Made by a program: the position numbers and the translations under genes. Positions 54,148 to 64,000 of a stretch of DNA of 64,000 bases are shown in pieces; within the stretch, counting starts at the first letter, position 1, and each line of letters opens with the position of its first letter. Below the pieces are notes generated by a model that was not told where the DNA came from, searched no databases, and worked only from the letters and a program-made list of their open reading frames with translations. The DNA is from Begonia masoniana. Lineage: Eukaryota; Streptophyta; Magnoliopsida; Cucurbitales; Begoniaceae. The stretch lies in contig CM039509.1 in assembly GCA_022432975.1 (NCBI GenBank), positions 822,482 to 886,481 of the forward strand. Reading direction: 5' to 3'.

Positions 54148-55965
54148 TCATAGAATTTCAATGGCAGAACTCGAATCTGCCGGGATTGTTGCAGAGACCT
54201 GGTTTTGTTCTCGGAAGACAACTTTCTTCATCTTCATCAACCACTCGAAGAACTCGATGGTGTGGTCGTAGAGGCTGAGAGCAAAGTACAATCCAATCCC
54301 ACCAATGATCCCATTTGCTATGGAGTATGTGAGTGGCATTAGAAGCATTGTTATAAATGCAGGTGCTGCCTCCTTCATGTTCCCCCAGTCTATGCCCTTC
54401 ACCACCTAAAACGTTTAAGAAGTACGATAATTTAGTACGTTACGTTATTTTTAAGCGTGAAATTATCGAAATATCTTCGTCTCGACAAAAATTCGAGAAC
54501 AATGACATTGTGGAGAGAAGAATGTTAACGCTAATGTTTCTTGTAATGAATGTAAAGTTATCGTTGATTCGTGACTTACCCTCATCATCATCACTCCGAC
54601 CATGACGAGCGACGGGCCGACCGCCCACGGTGGAACACTAGTCAACAAGGGGGTGAAAAACAAGGAGGCTAGAAAACACAACCCGATAATCACGGCTGTT
54701 AATCCTGTTCTACCTCCTTCTCTAATGCCGGCCGATGATTCGACGTATGTAGCAATCGGAGAGACTCCCAATGCCGACCCAACAACGGTTGAGCCGGCAT
54801 CGACAATATAAGCCATGTATTCACCTTCAAAGCTCCCTTCTTGGTTTAGAAAACCTCCCAATTCAGCCATGGAATACAATGTGCCGGTTGTCGCCAATAC
54901 ATCGACGTAGAACAAAGTTGCCAAAGCTATCCAAACTTCACTTCTGTTGAAATTGGCAAAGCTTATAGCCCCGGCAGTCGATTCGATTCCGTGAAAGTCC
55001 ACGACCTTCTTGAAATAATCGTAATTTTGGTCACCAAGTGGGGTTTGAGGAAAATATGAAACAGCTGTGCCTCTAAATAGTGAGATTATTGAGACTAATA
55101 CAATACCATATATCATACTTCCTTTTATTTCTTTCATTAACCCGTAAGACATTATAAAGAAACCGAGTGATCCGAGCCAAAATTTTGGGCTTTGCATTTT
55201 TCCTGAAATGCACTCGCCGGTTACCGGGTCGGTCGAAGTGCACGCCGAGATGGTCACCAATGTCGACGGGTCAGGCCCGACGAGACCCACCCCTTGGTGA
55301 ACTTGGAGGCCCACAAAGGCAATGAAGAGTCCGATTCCGGCAGCACAAGCTAGTCGAACCGGTTGCGGCATGAACTTTGCAAGCTTCGCGCGTAGCCCAA
55401 GAGCTGAAATGGCTAAAAACGCACAACCTTCGACTAAAACAACAGTCATTGCGGTTCGGTAGGACATTGATCCAGACCCATGAAAGCCCACTAAATTGTA
55501 GGCCAAATAAGCGTTGGGTCCCATTCCTGGGGCTAGTCCTAAAGGAAGATTGGCTAGAATTCCCATTGCAAAGGACCCTATCATTGCTGATAAAACAGTT
55601 GCTACTATGAGATCACTTTTGGTCTTGGTGAGACAGTTTTGGTAGCCCGGGTTTGATTTGAAGACGCAATCCGGGGTGGCAGTTTGGTTTCCCACGGCGG
55701 AGCAGTCGGCTGCGGAACAGGTTCCGCCGGAATCAGCCAGGATGGTGGCATTAACGGTGATGATGTATGACATCGTGACAAACGTGGCCAACCCGGCTCG
55801 TAACTCTTGAGTGAAGCAGCTCTTCCTCGCCTCTAACTTGAAATATTTTCCGACCAAACTCTTCGAAACCGAATCGTTCAACCTCTTCTCGGCAGTGCAA
55901 TACGATTTTTTGAGAATTGAAAACATCCCACCTCCCACTTTCACGCATAGCTCACTACCCCCCAT
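54148..55965 (-). CDS. AZG2: Adenine/guanine permease, AZG2 type
   Basis: Two minus-strand exons, 55965-54580 and 54405-54148, join at MMMR/VVKGIDW to give 547 residues. NCS2-family (AzgA-like) purine transporter: [19 protein letters not shown], the first substrate-site segment [16 protein letters not shown], cysteines in a plant-type loop ([13 protein letters not shown]), the [15 protein letters not shown] segment, [36 protein letters not shown] (normally D-x-x-x-T-x-G-T) and [14 protein letters not shown], with about 12-14 spans. The pattern matches Arabidopsis AZG2 better than AZG1. Known role: high-affinity, proton-coupled uptake of adenine, guanine and cytokinin bases at the plasma membrane/ER, with AZG2 linked to lateral root growth. 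Frame intact. The upstream leader is CT/GA-rich (55975-56085). Confidence 0.93.
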
Positions 55966-58629
55966 TTCTCACACTTTCTCTCTCTAGATTAGAGTTAAAT
56001 GGGTTGTCATACACACACTCCCACACGTTGAAACGTTTATATTCAGAAGAGAGAGAAGAAGAAGAGGAGAGAGAGAGAGAGGAATCTTGAAAGATATCAT
56101 GGGCAATTGTGCATCATGGGGAGAGACCAGATTACAAGGTTTCTTTTTTTCTTAATTTTAGTGAAATGGTGTTGGTTTTTGGACCACAATTATGATCATG
56201 ACACCTCTAATGGTTGATTAAACAAATGCATTTTGCAACCCAATACCTGTCTTTCCTTTTATTTTATTCTCTGTTAAACCAGTCTACCTCTTCATTTCTT
56301 CTTTGTATATTCATCAACTTCAATTATTCTACTGTCCTAGACTCTCTTTTCTTGGCCATTTGAGTGCTGTAAATTGAGACTTTCCTGTAATTTTTTTGAA
56401 AAATAATTATAGATTTCTCGAAACATCACGACGACGATGATAACAAAAGAATCTCGGGCATAACTCATTGTGCATTTGATTTACCTAATCAATCCCGCTC
56501 TTAATTTCTTATACGTTAAGGTTTTTCCCGTAAAATTTTCTTTTCTGATTCACATCTGCTAATAATATCGAAATGTTATGTTATAACCTTTTCAAGGATT
56601 TCTCGATTACGTTCAAATTGTATACTCTGATGTATTCTTTACGTGTTATTCATTAACTAATATATTGTTTTATATATTTTATAATCTATCGTGATTACTC
56701 TAACAATGAACGAGCAACTCACCGAACAAAGGATTAAAGTGTAAAGCATTATTAAATATCTTTTTCTCTCATGTGCAATTGCCCAAATCTTGATATGAAT
56801 TATTGTTGGTTTTAAACAAATAAAATATTTAGTTTTCCTGATTTTTAAAAGTTTGAAAAATATTTGTTTTTTATTTTTTTCCATAACTTTTCGATTAACC
56901 TAATCACTATCTAGCATGCCATCGTATTCAACGCGAAAAATAAAAATTTAACTTAAGAGCATAAAAAATCTAAATTACTGGAAATCGTATAAGTTCGTTA
57001 CTGACAAATTACCGACTTCCTCGAAAGCTTAAGTTGTTGAATTCAGATGAATTAAATTAGCAAATAAGTTTTTTTTAGCCAAAAAAAGAGAAGATAATAA
57101 TGAATATATGATGATAATTAAATTATTTATTTTAATTAAGAATTAATTAGTTAGTTAGTAAAGCTCCAAAATCTGTGAAGCTGGCCGAAAGGGCAAAATC
57201 AAATCTCAATATTCTTTCGGAATAGCCATGTTCTATGGTACGACTTACAAATATTAGTTGAATTATATAAGATTAATATCATGATTATATTAGTTGAATT
57301 ATATAAGATTAATAGCATGATTAGTGACTTTAATTCATCATATTCTATTTTAATTAAGAATTAATAGTGTTTTTTCGAATCATTATTTTGATTAATTGTA
57401 CCTTCCCATCCAAATTTTATCGAGTTAGTTCATTATAATATGATTTTTGTTGTCGTATGATTGTGTCTCTTATAGTGGTGCGCCCAATCGAAAAAAAAAA
57501 CTATGATCGATTAGAGGAGATAGAACTAGGGTGGATCCGCATTTGATTAGAAAATCGCAATATCTCGTTATTTCTTATTTTATTTGTAACATTTAATCAT
57601 TGATGTAATAATATATTTTACTATGCATCAAATATGATAATATTATATTTGCACTCTAATTATACGTAGTTATACGCCGATATAATGATACATTAAATTT
57701 CAATTAGCAAAGAAAATGAAGTGAAAACAAAACATGATATACTTGTAATTAGAATCGCAAAATATGATATAGGTAGAGTTTTTTGGCCGAAATTTTGTTT
57801 GGGCTGGACCAAATAGCTCCTAGCGCGATTAAAGCGACCGACCGAACAAAATTATTTCGTACTTTCTCTATAGTGAATTTTTTTTTTTTTTTGTATTTTC
57901 GGTTAGGTTTTTTTCCACGTAAAATTAGTGTTTATTCTTTATTTTTCTTTTTTAGTGGTTTTCATTTAATTATAACAATAACAAAAAAATGAAATCGTGT
58001 TTATGGTGCACTTACTCATTTGTTAGAATAAAAATTTAGATACTTTAGCAGAAAGCACTTCCAAAAGTCCAAAACCAAAATCTTAAATGATCTGCCATCA
58101 TTTTGCATTCTCTTTTAATAATCTCTTCCTTTATTCATGGAATCTTTTCCATGCATTGTTGGGTAGTGAAAATTGAAATTAGAATTCGGTCTTTCGGTTT
58201 CGATTTAAACACGTGTTCGATTAACACGAGAAAATGATAATTCTTTGCATGAATCGATATGATTTAGAGGGGAAAAAAAACTCGAGCTTATATCGAAAAA
58301 AAAAAAATGTTAATTGCTTGAGGAGATACCTTTCATGTTAACATGACTCAAAAAATGATACGTTTGGAGAGTATTCTTACACAAAAACTGAAGAATTTGT
58401 GAGAGTAGATATTATTATTATATATGAAATTTAAGAAGAAAAAAATAGTTGAAATGCGTAGCTATTGACAGCTTTAGGAGAGACAAATAATAGTAGTGTA
58501 CCAAAAAATAATAAACACGAGGCACGCGCCAATAATTTAAAAATTGCTAATGCCTCTTTTGAGACTTTGAAAATCTGCAGTGGGTTCTTCTTTTGAGAGG
58601 CAAAGGAAAAGCTAAAAAGCCAGAATTAA

Positions 58630-58845
58630 ACAAGAAAAAAGTGGGAAATGTGAGAGAGAGAGGGATGGAGAGGGAGAGGGAGGGAGAGAGAGAGAGAAGA
58701 GTTACTGAGTTAGAGGGAGATGGAAGAGAGAGGATAGAGGAGATGGAGAGAAAGAGAGAGAGAGAGGTAAGAGTTAGAGGGAGATGGAGAGATAGAGAAA
58801 GAGAGATGAGATTGAGAGAGAGAGAGAGAGAGAGAGAGAGGTAGT
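58630..58845 (+). repeat. Polypurine GA-rich low-complexity tract
   Basis: About 215 bp almost wholly of G and A, built from GAGA runs and GGAGATGGA units, with a perfect (GA)n stretch near 58815-58842. Open frames here are by-products of composition. Long GA tracts can bind BBR/BPC factors or form triplex DNA; no function is shown. Confidence 0.9.
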
Positions 58846-59884
58846 AGAGTTGATTTTGGCATTTAGTAGAGAAAAGTAAAAACTTTTTATAGGGAGTTGA
58901 GTTTTAACAAGGAAGGAATGGCTCTTTCCTTGGCTCCAACCAATACCATTTAAAGCAAAGTTAATCAAAACCTAATTTGGTCCACCTATTCTTATAATAA
59001 TATGTCACTTTTTTAAGGATTATGATTACTACCTACCCATGATCATGTTCTTCCCACTTCTTCACTAACTCTGATGTTCTCAATCATTTCATCTCTCTCT
59101 CTCTCTCCTCTCAAGCAATTTGCTCATTCTCAATTCCAAATAAGACTTGTGATGATGAGCACATGAAACATTCATAATTGTGCTTGTAGATACTATAAAA
59201 TCATCAATTGTATGATAAAAGAGAATAATGTAGTTTTTGACTTACTGAAACTATTTTTTTTAGGCTACGTTGTTTCTCGAAATAATATTTCATTGGATTT
59301 AATTCAAATAGTAGTTGTGTTGGACTGGAAGTCCCTGAAAAACATTACTAAAGTTTTCTGAGATTAGCTAGTTGTTGTTGTCGTCGCAAGGAAAATTTTC
59401 TTTCTATGGTCAAACTGTTAACTTAGTTAATGAGAAAGAATGATAATTTTGTTTGTAACGTGAAGTTTGATAAGCATTTAATGTGTAAAGAATTGCATAA
59501 TTTCGATAACGAGTTGAAAGATAGTTTTTGCTAAATGTAGGTATTAGTATAATGTTTGGAAAGTCAGTAGCGACGAATTTATGTTTTTCTCATAGGCAAA
59601 GTTGTGGTGCCTAATCTTTTTCGATTGAGACATGCAGTTCTCGTTGAAAGTCATAATTCAAAACCTATTATTCATTTTTGTAGTATCCAAGTGAAATTAT
59701 TTTCCTTCTAATAAAAAATGATCTCATGATCTTGAATCGATCTTACTTAAGATCTTAAATATGCAAAGACTTTCCAATTAAAAGATTGATATATAGAATA
59801 ATGTAACATGATATATAGTTAGATTTTTTTTTACGTATCAAGACTTAGAAATAGTGACTTGCTAGATTATTGCAAGACTCTTCA

Positions 59885-59990
59885 ACAACTTAACCTAAAG
59901 AATGCATTCCTACGTGAAAATCTAGATGAAGAAGAAGGCTATATGAATTTCTTTGAAGGTTTTGAAGACAAAAATGGAAAGAAAGGCTAA
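59885..59990 (+). pseudogene. Scrap of Ty1/copia reverse transcriptase
   Basis: In the frame starting near 59886, QQLNLKNAFLRENLDEEEG then YMNFFEGFEDKNGK resembles the copia reverse-transcriptase core (consensus QLDVKNAFLHGDLEEEVYM...PGFE). Only about 35 codons remain and it is isolated from any LTR. Confidence 0.5.
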
Positions 59991-60744
59991 TTGAAGAACC
60001 CTAACCAATCATTGAGAATCTATATCACCAACCGTTGAACTTGGCAATATTAACTAAGAATAATATTAAAAAGAACAATTAGGGTTTTTATTTAGGGTTT
60101 AGGAAACTGGAAAGAGAGAGATAGCCAAAAAATTGTCCTTTGCGGGTACAAGGGCAATTTAGTTTGTTAAAAATAGACAATGCTTAAGTGCTTCTTTATT
60201 AATGGCTACAATTAATGGAATTAGTTAAAAACTACAAATTTGTTTTTCTAGGAAAAATAAGAATAAAAATAGATTTATTGCAAAAAAATGATTTTTTCTG
60301 AAATAATTTTACGTTTATTCTATTAAAGTACTCGCATCAAACAAATAGGGGTGAGCACGGACCGGTTCGATCTAGTCCCGAGCCCGGACCGTGCTTTTAG
60401 AATTTTTTTTTCAAGGACCGGAACCGGTTCTGGGAAGGACTGGGACCAGTTCCTCCCAACTTATCTCCTTCTCTCTCTGTTTTCGAAATATGTTTAATTC
60501 TTTTCCACACAGTAATATTTGGAAGTAGAGGAGAAATGACAAAACGTCTATGGTTATTTGTTCTAACCCAAACAACATCATCATCTCTGATTAATCAACC
60601 AATCAATAAACAAAAATCAAACATAATTTATCAACCAACAACAAAATAAAAAACAATTAACCCTAATTTTTACTTCCAAGAAATTTACACAATACAGTAC
60701 ATACAGTGAGTGAGCAGTGAGGACAATAACACAGAGACAGAGCC

Positions 60745-62009
60745 GGAGACGGAGACGGAGACGGAGATGGAGCCGGAGACAGAGATGGAGCCGGAGACGG
60801 AGACAAAGATGGAGCTTTGCGTCTTGTGAATTGGAACACTCGATCATACGATCACCACAGGAGTCAGGAACAAGACGCCGGTCGCTAGGGACGAAAATCG
60901 CTAGGGAGTTGCGAATCAGACTTCAGGTCTCGCTAGTTCAGAGTCGAAGTCGACGCTTGGGAGTCGGGAGTTCTTGTCGAGTCGAAGCTTCAGTCTTCTC
61001 TTCAGACTCTGAACTTTGAAGTTCAGAGTTCTTTTAATAAAGGGTTCAGCTGAACCGTTCAGTAAAAATCAGTGGGAGGGGTGTTTTTTTTTTAAACCTT
61101 CGGTCTGGTCTGGTATTCGGGATTTTCGAGCCATGGACGGAGACGGAGACGGAGACGGAGACGGAGACGGAGACGGAGACGGAGACGGAGACGGAGACGG
61201 AGACGGAGACGGAGACGGAGACGGAGACGGAGACGGAGACGGAGACGGAGACGGAGACGGAGACGGAGACGGAGACGGAGACGGAGACGGAGACGGAGAC
61301 GGAGACGGAGACGGAGACGGAGACGGAGACGGAGACGGAGACGGAGACGGAGACGGAGACGGAGACGGAGACGGAGACGGAGACGGAGACGGAGACGGAG
61401 ACGGAGACGGAGACGGAGACGGAGACGGAGACGGAGACGGAGACGGAGACGGAGACGGAGACGGAGACGGAGACGGAGACGGAGACGGAGACGGAGACGG
61501 AGACGGAGACGGAGACGGAGACGGAGACGGAGACGGAGACGGAGACGGAGACGGAGACGGAGACGGAGACGGAGACGGAGACGGAGACGGAGACGGAGAC
61601 GGAGACGGAGACGGAGACGGAGACGGAGACGGAGAATGGAGCCGGGAGACAGAGATGGAGCCCGGAGACGGAGACAAAGATGGAGCTTTGCGTCTTGTGA
61701 ATTGGAACACTCGATCATACGATCACCACAGGAGTCAGGAACAAGACGCCGGTCGTTAGGGACGAAAATCGCTAGGGAGTTGCGAATCAGACTTCGGGTC
61801 TCGCTAGTTCAGAGTCGAAGTCGACGGCTGGGAGCGGAGTTCTTGTCGAGTCGACGCAAGCTTCAGTCTTCTCTTCAGACTCTGAACTTTGAAGTTCAGA
61901 GTTCATTTTAATAAAGGGTTCAGCTGAACCGTTCAATAAAAATCAGTGGGAGGGTTTTTTTTTTTTTAAACCTTCGGTCTGGTCTGGTATTTCGGGATTT
62001 CGAGCCATG
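60745..62009 (+). repeat. Segment pair flanking the hexamer array
   Basis: The segment from GATGGAGCTTTGCGTCTTG through CGGTCTGGTCTGGTATT to GAGCCATGGAC occurs at 60805-61137 and again at 61679-62011 with few differences. The second copy continues into the element end and the first into the array. This places the array between direct repeats, as expected after unequal exchange. Confidence 0.9.
61135..61634 (+). repeat. (GGAGAC)n hexanucleotide array, about 83 copies
   Basis: About 500 bp of uninterrupted GGAGAC, preceded by CCATGGAC and followed by GGAGAATGGAGCC. Interrupted seed copies of the same hexamer occur at 60740-60810, so the array probably grew by slippage from them. It is open in several frames (Gly-Asp, Ser-Pro and Arg-Leu dipeptides), which is a composition effect. 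Confidence 0.97.
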
Positions 62010-62560
62010 GACCGAAGACCGGATCGAGAACCGATGGGATTTTATCATTTGGATCGAGGATCGAACTGTGGTCCACCGATTTAGGATCGAAATCGGACCA
62101 AAATCGGTGGTCCTGTCCGGTTCTACCCACCCTACAACAAATATTTGTGCAATTAATGTAATAACTATTTATAATTTATTACATTAACTGATACAATAAT
62201 TGCATCCAATTAATACTTGACACGTCCGGTAACTTTTCACTCTCTCGTAGCCATTTCGTATAATCTATTAATTGATAGAACAAGTGTGAATGAATAGATT
62301 ATTCATATTTTTTTTTTTTTAAAATAAAAAAGATTAAATTATGATAATTAAGTATAGAAGAAACAAAACAAGAGGACAGAAGAAATAGGCTTTACTGTTA
62401 TGAACAATGCAGCTAAAATTAGCCAAATATAGCACTTCCCCAGACATGCCAAACTAACACATCTATTTAACATTCCATTCCACACGTTGATTTGTTCAAT
62501 CTAACACTACAAAAACAGTGCTAGAAACCAGAATCTTCAGCAAGAACATTTTTTTTGAGA

Positions 62561-63759
62561 ATGACGAATGAGGTTCCTAAGATGCTCTTCCTTTTCCTTT
62601 TCTTCCTCGTTTTCGTCCGGAATTCTCGCGCTCACAAGCTCGCTCCTGCTCTGTACGTATTTGGAGACTCGACTCTCGATGCCGGCAACAACAACAACAC
62701 CAAACTAAAATCGATTCTCCCCTACGGCGTGGATTTTCCTGGAAATCATTCCGGCCGGCTCACCAATGGCTACAATATGGCTGATTTTTTCGGTATGTTT
62801 TTAATCAAAAGAATAATATATATTGTAAATATGTGACATGAATGTATAAGACGTATGAGGTATGTATCAAAAATAAAGGCAACCATAATTTTGTACGAGA
62901 ACCGTATCGACAAATTTTTGTATTCGAACGCAGCTGAATGGCTCGGATTAGAGCTTCCACCTCCGTATATTCGAGTATACGACAACAAATGCAAGAAGAA
63001 CATAACCGAGGGTATAAACTTTGCAATTGTTGGAGCTACGATCGTCAATGCCAGCAACGGATTCTTCGGCGACACTGTAAGAACATGTTCATTGGTTTCA
63101 GGCCACATCCATAATATTTCTTTGTTCTTACAAGTTGTTCCTGATCTTGGCTTTACAGACGGCAAAGGCCTCCGACCTTGGGGCTGCAAGTAGACCAATT
63201 TAGAGAAACTGTTGAAGAATATTTGCCTACGAGATTGACATGCAATCAAACTGTTTCACAGCACTTGGCCAACTCCATTTTCATGCTCTCTATTGGTGGG
63301 AATGATTATTTGCTTAACTATGTTCCAACTTTGGGATCCCCGGACAGCCTTAATGCCTCGGAGTTTGCCGATAAAGTCGTCGACCAACTCGGTATTTCTT
63401 TGAAGGTGACTTATACGAACCATCGATTGTCTTATCTTGTTTGAAATTCGAATAGTCGAACGAAGAAGTTGATGGTTTTTCGATCCGTCGTTCTTCGTTT
63501 TTTTTACAGGATTTGTACAATTTGGGAGGCCGGAAATTTGTAATAACCGAAATGGGACCATTCGGGAACTTCCCAGTCCCCAAGTTTGCTCCACCAACTG
63601 GTCTAACTTCTGCACAACTCAACCAACTGGCTCTTATTTACAATGACAGGCTGACAGCAAAGCTCAAGGAACTCACTTCTTCTCTTAAATCTTCAACCTT
63701 TGTACAATTGAAAACCTTCAACCTTGCATTGGATTTGATCAAAAATCCCACCAAATACG
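62561..63759 (+). pseudogene. GDSL esterase/lipase, 5' part; probable frameshift in exon 3
   Basis: Exons 62561-62792, 62934-63076, 63159-63405 and 63510-63759 follow GT-AG rules, and the rest lies beyond the window. Signal peptide MLFLFLFFLVFVRNSRA, then block I YVFGDSTLDAGN (catalytic Ser), NGYNMADFFAEWLGLELPPP, block II GINFAIVGAT (usually NFASGG), block III SIGGNDYLLNY (oxyanion Asn), and LYNLGGRKFVITEMGPFGNFP. The block V Asp/His would be in the missing exon. From the only good exon-3 acceptor, frame 0 hits TAG at 63201-63203. The family text resumes one base shifted at LGLQVDQFRETVEEYL, suggesting one extra G in GGGG near 63180-63183. Family role: secreted SGNH hydrolase acting on cutin, lipid or ester substrates. 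It may be a true pseudogene or a sequence error. Confidence 0.75.
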
Positions 63760-64000
63760 GTATCGCTTTTTGTTTTTTGCGCGTATTTTGCCTGAACAAT
63801 CTATACATTAGACTCGTTAGACCTATTAGGAACAATCTAAACTAGCTTAGCTCGCCTAGGCTTCACCGGTTTACACGAGTCAAGCCAAGAAGCCGAGAGT
63901 TGGGTAGGCTTCATGAGCGTACCGACCGGAGTTGTTTGCGGTACTTGTACATAATTTACTCATATTTTGTCTAAACCATCTATAGATTAGCTCATTAACC
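63760..64000 (+). other. Intron of the GDSL gene running off the window
   Basis: After the donor GTATCG at 63760 no further exon of the family (terminal DPTHAT-like block) is found before the window ends. Confidence 0.6.

Larger units (their letters stand above)
55966..60345. other. Gene-poor spacer upstream of AZG2
   Basis: The first 200 bp should be the AZG2 promoter and 5' leader. The rest is AT-rich with no gene: a 34-bp direct repeat at about 57256-57320 (TTGAATTATATAAGATTAAT), a polypurine block at 58630-58845 and a copia scrap at 59885-59990. No RNA gene was recognised. Confidence 0.5.
60346..62134. mobile_element. hAT-like non-autonomous element with internal expansion
   Basis: Ends TAGGGGTGAGCACGG and (inverted) TAGGGTGGGTAG are typical of plant hAT MITEs, and both subterminal parts are rich in ACCGG/GGACCG. 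Flanks CAAACAAA and CAACAAAT fit an 8-bp duplication with a one-base indel. No transposase. The interior consists of two copies of a roughly 390-bp segment (60745-61134 and 61635-62009) separated by a GGAGAC array. Confidence 0.65.

Noticed and set aside
58593..58844. Arg/Glu-rich open frame
   Set aside because: Encoded by a GA-rich low-complexity tract; no conserved domain.
61016..61759. Poly Gly-Asp, Ser-Pro and Arg-Leu open frames over the GGAGAC array
   Set aside because: Direct result of the hexamer on both strands; no conserved flanking domain.

Overview
This 64 kb window is nuclear DNA of a flowering plant, almost certainly a eudicot. Genes are split by GT-AG introns, intergenic DNA is AT-rich and full of plant-type LTR, MULE, hAT, LINE and SINE sequences, and every recognisable protein belongs to a plant family. 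The species cannot be named from sequence alone. No bacterial, viral or CRISPR-type locus is present.

Layout. 1-2160: remnant of a Ty3/gypsy retrotransposon on the minus strand (gag piece, tRNA-Asp-type primer site, LTR-like flank). 2161-19282: a three-level nest. A solo LTR (2166-19277, 5-bp target duplication ATGTA) was split by a 15-kb Ty1/copia SIRE-type element (3815-18789, target duplication AAACC). The 5' LTR of that element was then split by a second solo LTR (4810-7416, target duplication ATTGT). The 3' LTR of the SIRE element carries about 54 head-to-tail, visibly identical copies of a 46-bp repeat that exists in only three copies in the 5' LTR. 19283-22303: LTR-like, AT-rich DNA and intergenic sequence.

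22304-33961: an intact ALMT9-type anion channel gene (+), a MULE-like MITE, a two-exon cytochrome P450 of the CYP71 clan (-) with a repeat-filled intron, and a Mutator-like element (29873-32221) landed about 90 bp upstream of the P450 start. 33962-46576: a 13-exon CCR4-like deadenylase gene (+) whose 6.1-kb sixth intron holds a LINE end and a small LTR element. 48160-48466: a two-exon gene for a 66-residue membrane-anchored protein. 50356-52868: a five-exon coiled-coil protein gene whose first intron appears to be GC-AG. 54148-55965: an AZG2-type purine permease (-). 60346-62134: a hAT-like element with an 83-copy GGAGAC array. 62561-64000: the 5' part of a GDSL esterase/lipase gene that runs off the window and has a probable frameshift.

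The host genes are unrelated single genes and not a pathway cluster; the ALMT9/CCR4-3 pairing may be ancestral microsynteny. The most unusual material is in the mobile DNA: the hyper-expanded LTR promoter array, the nested insertions with exact target duplications, and the same plant-transposon ORF domain found in both the SIRE third ORF and the Mutator-like element.
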